64,000 nt of DNA from Rhodoblastus sp. (GTDB lineage: Bacteria; Pseudomonadota; Alphaproteobacteria; Rhizobiales; Beijerinckiaceae), in assembly GCF_019449565.1 (NCBI RefSeq), contig NZ_JAGRPM010000057.1, forward strand, positions 62,001 to 126,000. Direction: 5' to 3'. Numbering within the stretch: the first letter of the stretch is position 1; every line of letters starts with the position of its first letter. Positions 23,065-32,446 of this stretch are shown piece after piece. A program made the position numbers and the translations under genes. Under the pieces are notes generated by a model. It was given only the letters and a program-made list of their open reading frames with translations, ran no database searches and had not been told where the DNA came from.

Positions 23065-24246
23065 ATGACCATGAGCGGCCTTTCTTTGTCCGTAGCGGCC
23101 CGCGCCCAGCGCAAGGCGCTTGTCGCGGGAGCGGCGATCGGACTCGCGGCGACGCTTTCCGGCTGCAACGAGGCGCATGACAACTCGCGCGCCATGCAGG
23201 CCGTGTCCCCGAAAATTCTCGCCGAAATGAACGAAAAGGGCGTGGCGCCGACCGCGCCGATCCTGATCCGCGCCTTCAAGAAGGAATCGGAGCTGGAAGT
23301 CTGGAAGATGCGGCCGGACGGAACCTATGTCCTGCTCAAGACCTTCCCGATCTGCCGCTGGTCCGGCCAGCTCGGCCCGAAGATCAAGGAAGGCGACCGC
23401 CAGTCGCCCGAGGGATTTTATTCCATCACCCCGGCGATGATGAATCCCAATTCGTCCTATTATCTCTCGTTCAATGTCGGCTATCCCAACGCCTATGACC
23501 GCGCCCATGGCGCGACCGGCGGATCGGTGATGGTGCATGGCATTTGCTCGTCGGCGGGCTGTTTCGCCATGACCGACGCCCAGATCGCCGATATCTACGC
23601 GCTCTCGCGCGATTCTTTCGCCGGCGGCCAGCGCTCGATCCAGCTGCAGGCCTATCCCTTCCACATGAACGCCCAGAATCTCGCCAAATACCGGCTGGAT
23701 CCCAACATGCCGTTCTGGAAGGAGCTGAAGAAGGGCAATGACCATTTCGAGGCGAGCAAGCGCGACGTCTCGGTCAATGTCTGCAACAAGCATTATGTTT
23801 TCGGGGCCCAGGCTGACCCAACCCAGCCGATCGACGCCAGCGCGCCCTGCCCGCCGCTGAAATATGATTCCGAGGTCGAGACCAAGGTGGCGGCGATCGA
23901 GCGATCCGATTCCGCCGCCGTGGCCGAGATCGTCGCGAAGGGCGAGCGTCCCGTCCGCCTGGTGTATAGGGACGGCGCGCAGCATCCGGTCTTCGCCAAT
24001 CGCGTCGCCGAAGTAAGCCGCCCGGACGCCCTCGTGCCGCCGCTCGAAGTCGCCCTCGACGAGCCGAAGAACCGTATCGCCGCTCCGACCCGCACCGCCT
24101 CAGCGCCCGCGAACGTCCTGCTGCTGGCCGAGGCTCAGGCCAGCTCCAAATCAAAGTCCGCGCCGGATCTGCGCACGTCCGCCCAGCAGCAATCATCCCT
24201 GCGCGCGCCGGTCGCCAAGATTTCCACTTTGCTTGGAGCGAACTGA
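23065..24246 (+). CDS. YafK-like L,D-transpeptidase lipoprotein
   Basis: This 393-residue protein has a lipobox LSGC, making C34 the probable lipidation site after a 30-residue signal. A YkuD-type L,D-transpeptidase domain of the YafK/DpaA branch follows. It shows LKTFPICRWSGQLGPKIKEGDRQ as spaced motifs, then SPEGFYSI and the catalytic block VMVHGICSSAGCFAMTD with C166. A roughly 200-residue C-terminal extension of low complexity has no domain I recognise. It could cross-link peptidoglycan or cleave lipoprotein links, as DpaA does. The ATG at 23065 gives a normal lipoprotein signal, and the frame is open further upstream. Confidence 0.8.
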   Translation: MTMSGLSLSVAARAQRKALVAGAAIGLAATLSGCNEAHDNSRAMQAVSPKILAEMNEKGVAPTAPILIRAFKKESELEVWKMRPDGTYVLLKTFPICRWSGQLGPKIKEGDRQSPEGFYSITPAMMNPNSSYYLSFNVGYPNAYDRAHGATGGSVMVHGICSSAGCFAMTDAQIADIYALSRDSFAGGQRSIQLQAYPFHMNAQNLAKYRLDPNMPFWKELKKGNDHFEASKRDVSVNVCNKHYVFGAQADPTQPIDASAPCPPLKYDSEVETKVAAIERSDSAAVAEIVAKGERPVRLVYRDGAQHPVFANRVAEVSRPDALVPPLEVALDEPKNRIAAPTRTASAPANVLLLAEAQASSKSKSAPDLRTSAQQQSSLRAPVAKISTLLGAN

Positions 24247-24272
24247 GACTTTTTCGGGCGGCCCGGCCGCTT

Positions 24273-24326
24273 GATGCAGAAACATTAAACGCCGGATGGC
24301 CCCTGCCGTCCGGCGTTCTGCATTTT
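24273..24326 (+). terminator. Two-tier terminator after the L,D-transpeptidase gene
   Basis: An inner stem AACGCCGGAnGG/CCnTCCGGCGTT (24288-24317) is clamped by an outer ATGCAGAA/TTCTGCAT stem (24273-24280 with 24316-24323, overlapping by two bases). TTTTT follows. It lies between convergent genes and may act on both. Confidence 0.75.
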
Positions 24327-24344
24327 TGCCCTATCGACTCGCGA

Positions 24345-24746
24345 TCACTCGTCTTCGCCGTCGGGCGCGGCCAAGCCGTTCACGCGGGCGGTCAGGGTCG
24401 GCGAGGCCTTGAAGGTCAGGACGCGCCGCGCGTCGATGGTCGCCTCGACGCCGTTGCGCGGGTTGCGGCCGATACGTTCGCGCTTGGCGCGGACGTTGAA
24501 GGCGCCGAAGGAGCGCAGCTTCACGGCTTCGTCGCGCAGCAGCGAACCGACGATTTCCTCGAGGGTCATTTCGAACAGGTCGCGCGCCTGAGCCCGCGAC
24601 AGCGTAGGACAGGCGTTATAGACCGCGTCGAGCAAATCGGCCCGCGTGACGGTCTTGCGTCCGCCGCCGGCATCGCTCTGTTCCGCCTGCGCGCGCGGAG
24701 GCGCATAAGGCGAACCCAAGATCTTCTTGTTGCGCGTTGCGTCCAT
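24345..24746 (-). CDS. IHF/HU-family DNA-binding protein with N-terminal extension
   Basis: This 133-residue protein carries one HU/IHF domain from about residue 32. It contains KTVTRADLLDAVYNA, EEIVGSLLRDEAVKLRSFGAFNVRAK as spaced parts, and the DNA-intercalating arm RIGRNPRNGVEATI. The pattern is nearest to IHF alpha. The N-terminal 31 residues (Ala/Pro/Gln-rich) and the acidic tail DGEDE are unusual, and residues inside the domain diverge from ordinary rhizobial IhfA. It may be a paralogue rather than the main IHF subunit. It stands alone between two terminators. Confidence 0.8.
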   Translation of the reverse strand: MDATRNKKILGSPYAPPRAQAEQSDAGGGRKTVTRADLLDAVYNACPTLSRAQARDLFEMTLEEIVGSLLRDEAVKLRSFGAFNVRAKRERIGRNPRNGVEATIDARRVLTFKASPTLTARVNGLAAPDGEDE

Positions 24747-24909
24747 AAGACCCTCCGGCCCAGGCGGCGACTATCGCCAGTTCTGCATGAATTACAAATG
24801 AACAATCCGTAGGAGGGTTATGGCGCCATTGGTTTGCGCGAAAGTGGCTATGGTCATGTCTTGGGCCATGTCTTGCTGCAACCGGGGTCTTTCCAGTCGA
24901 AAACGAGGC

Positions 24910-24939
24910 AAAAAAGAAGGCCGCCCAGAGGCGGCCTTC
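24910..24939 (-). terminator. Terminator of the groSL operon
   Basis: On the minus strand a perfect 10-bp stem (24930-24939 with 24916-24925, loop 24926-24929) is followed by at least five T residues. It lies 29 nt beyond the groL stop. Confidence 0.88.
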
Positions 24940-24967
24940 TCATTATTGGATTGCGGAGAGGTCTGGA

Positions 24968-26608
<1,641 letters not shown>

Positions 26609-26644
26609 TCAAGCTCCTATGGGGATTGATGAGGGGAAGAAGGA

Positions 26645-26932
26645 TCAGCCGACGATGCCGAGGATGTCGGATTCCTTCATGATCAGGAGGTCCTGACCGT
26701 CGATCTTGACTTCGGTGCCCGACCACTTGCCGAACAGCACGCGGTCGCCCGCCTTGACGTCGAGCGGGACGAGCTTGCCGGCTTCGTCGCGCGCGCCGGG
26801 GCCGACGGCGACGACTTCGCCTTCCTGGGGCTTTTCCTTGGCGGTATCGGGTATGATGATGCCGCCCTTGGTCTTTTCTTCGCCTTCGAGGCGCTTGACG
26901 ACGACGCGGTCATGCAGGGGACGGAAGGCCAT
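26645..26932 (-). CDS. groS: Co-chaperonin GroES (10 kDa)
   Basis: GroES (95 residues) is the lid of the chaperonin. [23 protein letters not shown] contains the mobile loop, and the roof and core motifs [21 protein letters not shown] and [19 protein letters not shown] (parts) match alphaproteobacterial GroES. It is the first gene of the groSL operon. The transcript leader should carry a CIRCE operator, and a promoter lies at 27036-27065. Confidence 0.97.
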   Translation of the reverse strand: MAFRPLHDRVVVKRLEGEEKTKGGIIIPDTAKEKPQEGEVVAVGPGARDEAGKLVPLDVKAGDRVLFGKWSGTEVKIDGQDLLIMKESDILGIVG

Positions 26933-26996
26933 GGGGATGTCCTGTAGTTGGAGCCGGCGCGGCCCGAACGGCCGTGGGCTGGGAAAAGTGGGCCTG

Positions 26997-27023
26997 TTAG
27001 CACTCGCAACAGGAGAGTGCTAA
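26997..27023 (-). promoter_or_regulatory. CIRCE operator (HrcA site) of groSL
   Basis: TTAGCACTC (26997-27005), nine bases, then GAGTGCTAA (27015-27023) is an exact match to the CIRCE consensus. It sits between the promoter and groS, overlapping the expected transcript start. HrcA repression is the established role of CIRCE. Confidence 0.97.
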
Positions 27024-27035
27024 CAGGCTGGTGGC

Positions 27036-27065
27036 TAAATAGGGAAGGCGTCCGCGACTGTCAAG
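27036..27065 (-). promoter_or_regulatory. Promoter of groSL
   Basis: Reading the minus strand, TTGACA (27064-27059), a 17-nt spacer and TATTTA (27041-27036) fit a sigma-70 promoter. The same DNA as CTTGACA, 15 nt, CCTATTTA fits the sigma-32 pattern. CIRCE starts 13 nt downstream. Confidence 0.7.
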
Positions 27066-27189
27066 GCTGGCCGGCCTGCGGCGAAGCCTCAGTTAAGGGC
27101 GGCCACAAGACTTTCTTATCGACAAGCGCCTAGATTGGACGCATGTCATCCGGCGCACACATCATCGATCCGCGGACAGGACCCTCGGC

Positions 27190-28656
27190 ATGAGCGTCGT
27201 TCTGACGTTTCTCGTCAACACGATCTTCAATCTGATCGTCGGCCTGATCGTCGCCAAATTTCTCGGCCCGGCGGAATATGGCAAATTCGCCCTCGCCATA
27301 GCCGTCATGGCTTTTGGCCAGGTCGTGGCGTTCGAATGGATCCGCCTGTGCGGCGTCCGCTTCTATTCGGAGCGGGCGCGGACCGAGACCCCGAAGGTAA
27401 GATCCACGCTCGACGCCGCCTTTCTGGCCGCCGCGCTGCTGTTCGTTCCTTTCGCGCTGGCGCTGGCCTTCCTGGGACCGGAATTTTCCCTGCCGCGCAA
27501 GCTGGTGGCCCTGGCCTTCGCGGCCTCCATCGCCAATGGCCTGTTCGACTTTCACACGGCGCTGGTGCGCGCCCGCTTCGACGACCGGCTCTATGTGCGG
27601 CTGATCGTGAGCAAGAACATCCTCGCCGTGCTCATGACCGCCGGCGGCGCCTGGGCCACCGGTTCGGCCACCGTCGCGGTCATCGCGGGCATGGCGAGCC
27701 TCATCGGCTCCATGCTGCTCTGGCACCCGGGCCTCAAGGATCGCGACGCGACGCTGGCGCAGGCCGAACCCCGCCTCGTCCGGCATTACGCCGGCTATGC
27801 GGCGCCGATCGTGGCCGCCATAGTCCTCTATCAGCTGATCCCGCTGGCCAATCGCGACCTCGTCGCGCGCTGGTACGGCTTCGCCGAAACCGGCCGTTTC
27901 GCGCTCGCCTATGATCTCGGCCTGCGCGCCGTGCAGGCGGTCGGCTCGGCGCTCGATGTGTTGCTGTTCCAGATCGCGGTGCGCGCGCATGATTCCCATG
28001 GCGAGGAAACGGCCAAGGCTCAGGTCGCGCAGAATATCGCCATCGTCTTCGCCATTCTCGCGCCGGCAAGCGTCGGACTCTGGATCGTGCTGCCCTCGGT
28101 CGAGGCCCTGATCGTGCCGCAGGCCTTTCGTGGCCCTTTCGCCCATTTCCTCAGCCTGATGCTGCCCGGCCTGTTCTGCTATGGCATGACGCAATTCGCG
28201 ATCCATCCCATTTTCCAGATCAAGCAGAAGACCCTGCCGCTGGTGACGGCGGCGCTGGCCGCCTGCCTCGCCGATCCCCTGTTCATCCTCGTCCTGCCGC
28301 GCGGCGACGACGCCTCCGCCCTCGCCATTTCGCAAAGCCTCGCGCTCGCGGTCGGAATGTTCGTACTGATCGGCTTCGCCCAGGCCAATGCGCCGCAATG
28401 GCCGCGCGTCCGCGACCTCGCCCTGACCGTCCTCGGCTGCGCCGGCATGGCGGGGCTGGGCGTCCCCTTACGCGCGCTGCCCCCCGGTTTCGTCGTCATG
28501 CTGGCCCAAATCGCACTGTGCGGCAGCCTTTACGCGGTGATCGTCGCCCTCTTCGACGTCGCCGGCCTGCGCGGGGCGTTCGTCAAGAAAGTCAATCCAA
28601 TCCTGGAGCAGCTTCGGCGCAAAGGTGGAATATTCAAACTTTTTTTACCATTATAA
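27190..28656 (+). CDS. Polysaccharide flippase (MOP superfamily, Wzx-like)
   Basis: This 488-residue membrane protein has about 12-14 hydrophobic helices. The N-terminal pattern FLVNTIFNLIVGLIVAKFLGPAEYGKFA is typical of Wzx/RfbX-type oligosaccharide flippases. Its probable role is moving lipid-linked sugar units across the inner membrane. No glycosyltransferases or polymerases are beside it, so the polymer it serves cannot be inferred. It is divergent from groS and has AGGA upstream of the ATG at 27190. Confidence 0.8.
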   Translation: MSVVLTFLVNTIFNLIVGLIVAKFLGPAEYGKFALAIAVMAFGQVVAFEWIRLCGVRFYSERARTETPKVRSTLDAAFLAAALLFVPFALALAFLGPEFSLPRKLVALAFAASIANGLFDFHTALVRARFDDRLYVRLIVSKNILAVLMTAGGAWATGSATVAVIAGMASLIGSMLLWHPGLKDRDATLAQAEPRLVRHYAGYAAPIVAAIVLYQLIPLANRDLVARWYGFAETGRFALAYDLGLRAVQAVGSALDVLLFQIAVRAHDSHGEETAKAQVAQNIAIVFAILAPASVGLWIVLPSVEALIVPQAFRGPFAHFLSLMLPGLFCYGMTQFAIHPIFQIKQKTLPLVTAALAACLADPLFILVLPRGDDASALAISQSLALAVGMFVLIGFAQANAPQWPRVRDLALTVLGCAGMAGLGVPLRALPPGFVVMLAQIALCGSLYAVIVALFDVAGLRGAFVKKVNPILEQLRRKGGIFKLFLPL

Positions 28657-28745
28657 CTTGAATAACCACAACATCAGGCAAAGCTTTTCATTAAATTTTT
28701 AGTGAATATACTTAGCTCCCAGATCGAGCATGGGAGAATCCGTCC

Positions 28746-29459
28746 GTGAAGTCGCGTTATTTTCTGAGCGCCGCCGCGTGCGGCCTCACCCTTTGCCTTG
28801 CGCCGCTCGCCCCGGCGCGAGCCCAGAATCTGGGCGGCGGCTTCATCGAATTTCTCGCCACCGGCGGCCAGATGGCGCCGCGCGGCTCCCAGCCGCGGCA
28901 ACAGGCCGCCTATGCGCGGCCCAACGCCTATGCGCCCGCTGGCGTGATGATGAATCAACCCCCGGCCAACGCCATGCAGGCGTCGCTGGCGCCGGTTCAA
29001 CCCAGCCGTGAAATCCCGCAGGAGCTGCTGCGCCGCGAAGTCGATTACCCCACAGGCCGCAGGGTCGGCTCAATCGTCATCGACACGCCCGGGCATTATC
29101 TCTATCTCGTCACCGCGCCCGGCCGCGCCATGCGCTACGGCATCGGCGTGGGCCGCCCCGGCTTCACCTGGTCCGGCCACAAGTCCATCAGCCGCAAGGC
29201 GGAATGGCCCGGCTGGACGCCGCCGCCCGAAATGCTCAAGCGCCGCCCGGACCTGCCACGCCATATGGAGGGCGGCCCGGAAAACCCGCTCGGCGCCCGC
29301 GCGCTTTACCTCGGCTCGTCGGTCTATCGCATCCACGGCACCAATGAGCCCTGGACCATCGGCCAAAACGTGTCCTCCGGCTGCATCCGCATGATGAACG
29401 ACGACGTCATTGACCTTTACGAGCGCGTTCCCGTCGGCGCGCCGGTGGACGTTCTCTGA
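28746..29459 (+). CDS. Periplasmic L,D-transpeptidase (ErfK/YbiS type)
   Basis: This 237-residue secreted YkuD-domain protein has a Sec signal ending near APARAQ (residue 27). A proline/alanine-rich spacer and the catalytic domain from about residue 100 (GSIVIDTPGHYLYLV) follow. The active-site block reads HGTNEPWTIGQNVSSGCIRM, with C213 as nucleophile. Enzymes of this type make 3-3 cross-links or attach proteins to peptidoglycan. It starts with GTG at 28746 behind GGGAGAA. It is the second L,D-transpeptidase in the window and belongs to a different branch from the one at 23 kb. Confidence 0.9.
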   Translation: MKSRYFLSAAACGLTLCLAPLAPARAQNLGGGFIEFLATGGQMAPRGSQPRQQAAYARPNAYAPAGVMMNQPPANAMQASLAPVQPSREIPQELLRREVDYPTGRRVGSIVIDTPGHYLYLVTAPGRAMRYGIGVGRPGFTWSGHKSISRKAEWPGWTPPPEMLKRRPDLPRHMEGGPENPLGARALYLGSSVYRIHGTNEPWTIGQNVSSGCIRMMNDDVIDLYERVPVGAPVDVL

Positions 29460-29479
29460 CAGAGATCGCCGGACAAAAA

Positions 29480-29510
29480 GAAAACGGCGGGCCAAAAGCC
29501 CGCCGTTTTC
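29480..29510. terminator. Bidirectional terminator between convergent genes
   Basis: A perfect 13-bp stem GAAAACGGCGGGC/GCCCGCCGTTTTC with loop CAAAA has T-rich flanks in both directions. It sits between the L,D-transpeptidase gene (+) and rpmB (-). Confidence 0.9.
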
Positions 29511-29535
29511 TTGATGCGTCAGTGACGCTCAGGCG

Positions 29536-29835
29536 TCAGGCCTGGGCCTGAACCTCGACGGTCTTCTTGGCGATTTCGCGCTTCAGGCGGAGGGCGTCGA
29601 CCGACAGTTCGGCTTCGCGGGCCTTGAGCAGGAAAGCGTCGAGACCGCCGCGATGCTCGACCGAGCGCAGGGCGGCGGCGGCGATGCGCAGGCGCACCGA
29701 ACGCTTCAGCGAATCCGAAATCAACGAGACATTGACCAGATTCGGCAGGAACCGCGTGCGGGTCTTGTGGTTGGAATGGCTGACCAAATTGCCGGTCTGA
29801 ACGGCCTTGCCGGTCAATTCGCAACGGCGGGACAT
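29536..29835 (-). CDS. rpmB: 50S ribosomal protein L28
   Basis: Ribosomal protein bL28 (99 residues) begins [16 protein letters not shown] and contains [15 protein letters not shown] and [16 protein letters not shown], all characteristic of the family. GAAAGGAAG just before the ATG at 29835 is an excellent ribosome site. The frame stays open upstream to 29916 ([18 protein letters not shown]). That stretch is the translation of two tandem hairpin repeats and is unlikely to be part of L28. The leader is unusual and may be regulatory. Confidence 0.96.
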   Translation of the reverse strand: MSRRCELTGKAVQTGNLVSHSNHKTRTRFLPNLVNVSLISDSLKRSVRLRIAAAALRSVEHRGGLDAFLLKAREAELSVDALRLKREIAKKTVEVQAQA

Positions 29836-29873
29836 GTGAACTTCCTTTCGATTCCTGAACGCGCCGGCCTTGA

Positions 29874-29934
29874 GCTGCGCCGGCATGCGCCGGAAAACCT
29901 GGGGCTGCGCCGGCATACGCCGGAAAAAACAAGG
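29874..29934 (-). repeat. Tandem 30-nt hairpin repeat in the rpmB leader
   Basis: Two direct copies with a 30-nt period start at 29874 and 29904. Each contains an inverted repeat CCGGC-n4-GCCGG, read on the minus strand as CCGGCGCATGCCGG and CCGGCGTATGCCGG. The difference between copies keeps the palindrome intact. They lie 39-99 nt upstream of the rpmB start. Confidence 0.8.
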
Positions 29935-30242
29935 CCTTGCGGCCGAAATTCGTGAAACCGCCGTTTCATTGGCCGCCCCGGCGCGGGCTCGCGCCCATCC
30001 GGTAACAGCCCAACGCCGCAGGAACTCACATTCCGCGTCAGACGGTTCATGGAGGCGCGTCTATAAGCGAGCCTCCGGAAAAGGTCAAGGGCGCCCCGGC
30101 CGGAACGACGGCGAAAGCGCCGAATGGCGCCGCTTGCGGCCGGCGCTGGACGACCGACACGACGCACTCTAATTTAGCCGGAAAAAGAAACAGCGGAGAC
30201 CATGCCCCGCAACCATTTCGATCCCATCGAACAGGAACGCCA

Positions 30243-30464
30243 ATGAATCGCAAAAGCCTGAAGACTTCCGCTCTTCTCACGCTTTTCGCCCTGGCCATGG
30301 CCGGCGCCTCCAGTGCGCAGGCCTTTTCCGGCACATCCGCGCAGCGGCGCGCCTGCCATGACGACGCCATGCGGTTCTGCGGCCAGCATGTTCCGAATGT
30401 TCCCGCGATCACCGCCTGCATGGAGCGCAATCTCTCGCGGCTGTCTCGTCCCTGCCGCGCGTAA
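30243..30464 (+). CDS. Small secreted four-cysteine protein
   Basis: This 73-residue protein has a clear Sec signal (LLTLFALAMAGASSAQA, cleavage after residue 27) and a mature part of about 46 residues. Four cysteines (C38, C46, C59, C71) are spaced 7, 12 and 11 residues apart. Similar short Cys-containing exported proteins with DAMRxC and a terminal CRA are common in rhizobia, but I know no function. Two disulfides seem likely in the periplasm. It stands alone between rpmB and the DUF1810 gene. Confidence 0.72.
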   Translation: MNRKSLKTSALLTLFALAMAGASSAQAFSGTSAQRRACHDDAMRFCGQHVPNVPAITACMERNLSRLSRPCRA

Positions 30465-30487
30465 TTCCGCTGAGCTTCGCCAGGCGT

Positions 30488-30892
30488 TCAGGTCGTCCGC
30501 CCGTCGCAATATTTTGCGAGCGCACGGGTGAAAACCTTTTCTCCGGGCGCCGCCCGCGCGAACAGGTCCATGCAGGAACAGAATTTCAGCCGGTCGGGGT
30601 CGCCGAAAATTTCCAGCAGCGTGCGGCCCTCGATGCGATTGACCAGCTCCGCACATTCCCGCAGGCGCGGACCCAACGCCGGATGGGCGAGATAGGCCCG
30701 CGCCTCGTCCATCGAGCCGATGGCGTAGAGCTGCGCCATGGCCGAAACGCCGAGGCCCGCGCCCTGCGGAAACACGAACCACATCCAGTGGCTGCGCTTG
30801 CGCCCCGCGCGCAATTCTTCGCGCACAGTCTCGTAAACGCCGTCCTGAGCGGCGACGAAGCGCTGGAGGTCGAAGGGATCGTCTTGGGCCAT
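30488..30892 (-). CDS. DUF1810 family protein
   Basis: This 134-residue protein matches DUF1810. It begins DPFDLQRFVAAQDGVYETV and contains the hallmark RKRSHWMWFVFPQGAGLG and later FGDPDRLKFCSCMDLFA. The function of the family is not established. Its ATG at 30892 lies only 11 nt beyond the terminator hairpin that follows rpmJ, and no ribosome site is visible. Expression therefore depends on read-through or an unseen promoter. A longer frame from 30931 would run through the terminator. Confidence 0.85.
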   Translation of the reverse strand: MAQDDPFDLQRFVAAQDGVYETVREELRAGRKRSHWMWFVFPQGAGLGVSAMAQLYAIGSMDEARAYLAHPALGPRLRECAELVNRIEGRTLLEIFGDPDRLKFCSCMDLFARAAPGEKVFTRALAKYCDGRTT

Positions 30893-30903
30893 GGTCAAAA
30901 GCA

Positions 30904-30928
30904 AAACCCCGGCGAAGCGCCGGGGTTT
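30904..30928 (-). terminator. Terminator after rpmJ
   Basis: A perfect 11-bp stem (30918-30928 with 30904-30914, loop 30915-30917) reads CCCCGGCG-loop-CGCCGGGG flanked by AAA/TTT, then TTTTGCTTTT on the minus strand. It lies 46 nt after rpmJ. Confidence 0.85.
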
Positions 30929-30974
30929 CAAACTTTCCGCAACAAAGGCTGCAACTCATCAGCCGCTTGGGCGA

Positions 30975-31100
30975 TCAGCCCTGGCGAGCCTTGTAGCGCT
31001 TCTGCGTCTTGTTGATGATGTAGACGCGGCCCTTGCGGCGAACCAGCTGGTTGTCGCGGTGGCGCGTGCGCAGGGACTTGAGGGAATTGCGGACTTTCAT
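30975..31100 (-). CDS. rpmJ: 50S ribosomal protein L36
   Basis: This 41-residue bL36 reads [20 protein letters not shown] and continues [21 protein letters not shown]. It is the longer form without the four zinc cysteines (the YkgO-like type), which is the usual L36 of rhizobia. The gene is too short for many gene finders but its identity is certain. GGGGTTAGTC precedes the ATG on the minus strand, and a strong terminator follows. Confidence 0.96.
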   Translation of the reverse strand: MKVRNSLKSLRTRHRDNQLVRRKGRVYIINKTQKRYKARQG

Positions 31101-31264
31101 GACTAACCCCGGGACAATTGGCCGGGGTTCTCCCTCAGCCGAGAAATTGGAGCCGGTGCTATGCCAAATTTACGCGCATCAATCAACCCCCGCGCGGAAT
31201 TTTAGCTGGGCCAGCGCCCGTCGCGCCGCTGGCTCCGGCGCCCGGCGCGGGCTAAAAGCCGTCC

Positions 31265-32446
31265 ATGACTATGGCCGCAAGCGATTCGGTCTTCCGCGCG
31301 CCGCGCGTCCGGCGTGTCGCGCTGGCGGATTTCCGCTCCTATCCCGCGCTCGATCTGCGCCTCTCGTCCAATGTCGCGGCACTGGCCGGCGACAATGGCG
31401 CGGGCAAGACCAATCTGCTCGAGGCGCTCTCGCTGTTCACGCCCGGGCGGGGCTTGCGCCGCGCCGAATTGGCGGACCTCGCCCGCGAGGGCGGCGGCGG
31501 CGGCTTCGCCGTGTCGCTGGAACTCACCGGCGAGGCCGGCGGCCCGCTGCAACTCGGAACAGGCGCCGAAATCGGCGACAACGGCCTGCAGAAAAAATTC
31601 CGCATCGACCGCGAGCCCGTTTCCTCCTCGCGCGCCTTCGCCGATCATATCCGCATCGTCTGGCTCACCCCTTCCATGGACGGGCTGTTCACCGGCGCGG
31701 CTGGCGACCGCCGCCGTTTCCTCGACCGGCTCGTGCTGGCGGTGGACAGCGAGCACGGCGCCCGCGTCAACGCGCTGGAGCGCGCCTTGCGCAATCGCAA
31801 CCGCCTGCTCGAGGAGCGGCGCGGCGAGAAAATCTGGCTCGACGCCGCCGAGCGCGAAATCGCCGAACTGGCGATCGCGGTGGCCGCCGCGCGGCGCGAG
31901 ACGGTGGAGCGCCTCGCCGCCCTGATCGCCGCCGGACGCGACGACGATTCGCCTTTTCCCTGGGCCGAGATCGCGCTGGAAGGCGAAATCGACCGGCTGG
32001 TCGCCGAACGCCCCGCGCTCGAAGCGGAAGACTGTTTCCGCGCCCTCCTGCGCGACAATCGGGCGCGCGACGCCGCGGCGGGGCGCACGCTCACCGGCCC
32101 GCAGGCCAGCGACCTGATGGTGCGCCACGGCCCCAAGCAATGCGAGGCCCGCCGCGCCTCCACCGGCGAGCAGAAGGCCCTGCTGGTGGGGCTGGTGCTG
32201 GCCCATGCGCGGCTGGTCGCGGCGATGAGCGGCATCGCGCCCCTCGTGCTGCTGGATGAAATCGCTGCCCATTTCGATCCCTCGCGCCGCCGCGCCCTGT
32301 TCGACGCCCTGACGGCGTTGGGCGGCCAGATCTGGATGACCGGCGCCGATCTGGGCCTGTTCGAGGATCTGCGCGGCCGCGCCGATATTTTCGCGGTGGC
32401 GGGCGGCAAGATCGCCCCGGTTTCGCAGGACGAGAGCGCCGCATGA
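31265..32446 (+). CDS. recF: DNA replication/repair protein RecF
   Basis: RecF (393 residues) is the SMC-like ATPase of the RecFOR gap-repair pathway. Walker A is GDNGAGKTN at 42-50 in the context NVAALAGDNGAGKTNLLEAL. The signature motif is STGEQKALLVGLVLAHARL and Walker B is PLVLLDEIAAHFDPSRR. It overlaps recQ by 4 nt (ATGA), so RecF and RecQ are made from one transcript here instead of the common dnaA-dnaN-recF arrangement. The start could equally be the ATG at 31271. Confidence 0.93.
   Translation: MTMAASDSVFRAPRVRRVALADFRSYPALDLRLSSNVAALAGDNGAGKTNLLEALSLFTPGRGLRRAELADLAREGGGGGFAVSLELTGEAGGPLQLGTGAEIGDNGLQKKFRIDREPVSSSRAFADHIRIVWLTPSMDGLFTGAAGDRRRFLDRLVLAVDSEHGARVNALERALRNRNRLLEERRGEKIWLDAAEREIAELAIAVAAARRETVERLAALIAAGRDDDSPFPWAEIALEGEIDRLVAERPALEAEDCFRALLRDNRARDAAAGRTLTGPQASDLMVRHGPKQCEARRASTGEQKALLVGLVLAHARLVAAMSGIAPLVLLDEIAAHFDPSRRRALFDALTALGGQIWMTGADLGLFEDLRGRADIFAVAGGKIAPVSQDESAA

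Noticed and set aside
29836-29916. N-terminal extension of L28 ([14 protein letters not shown]...)
   Set aside because: It is the translation of the tandem hairpin repeat. A strong ribosome site directly before 29835 and the family N-terminus MSRRCELTG set the start.
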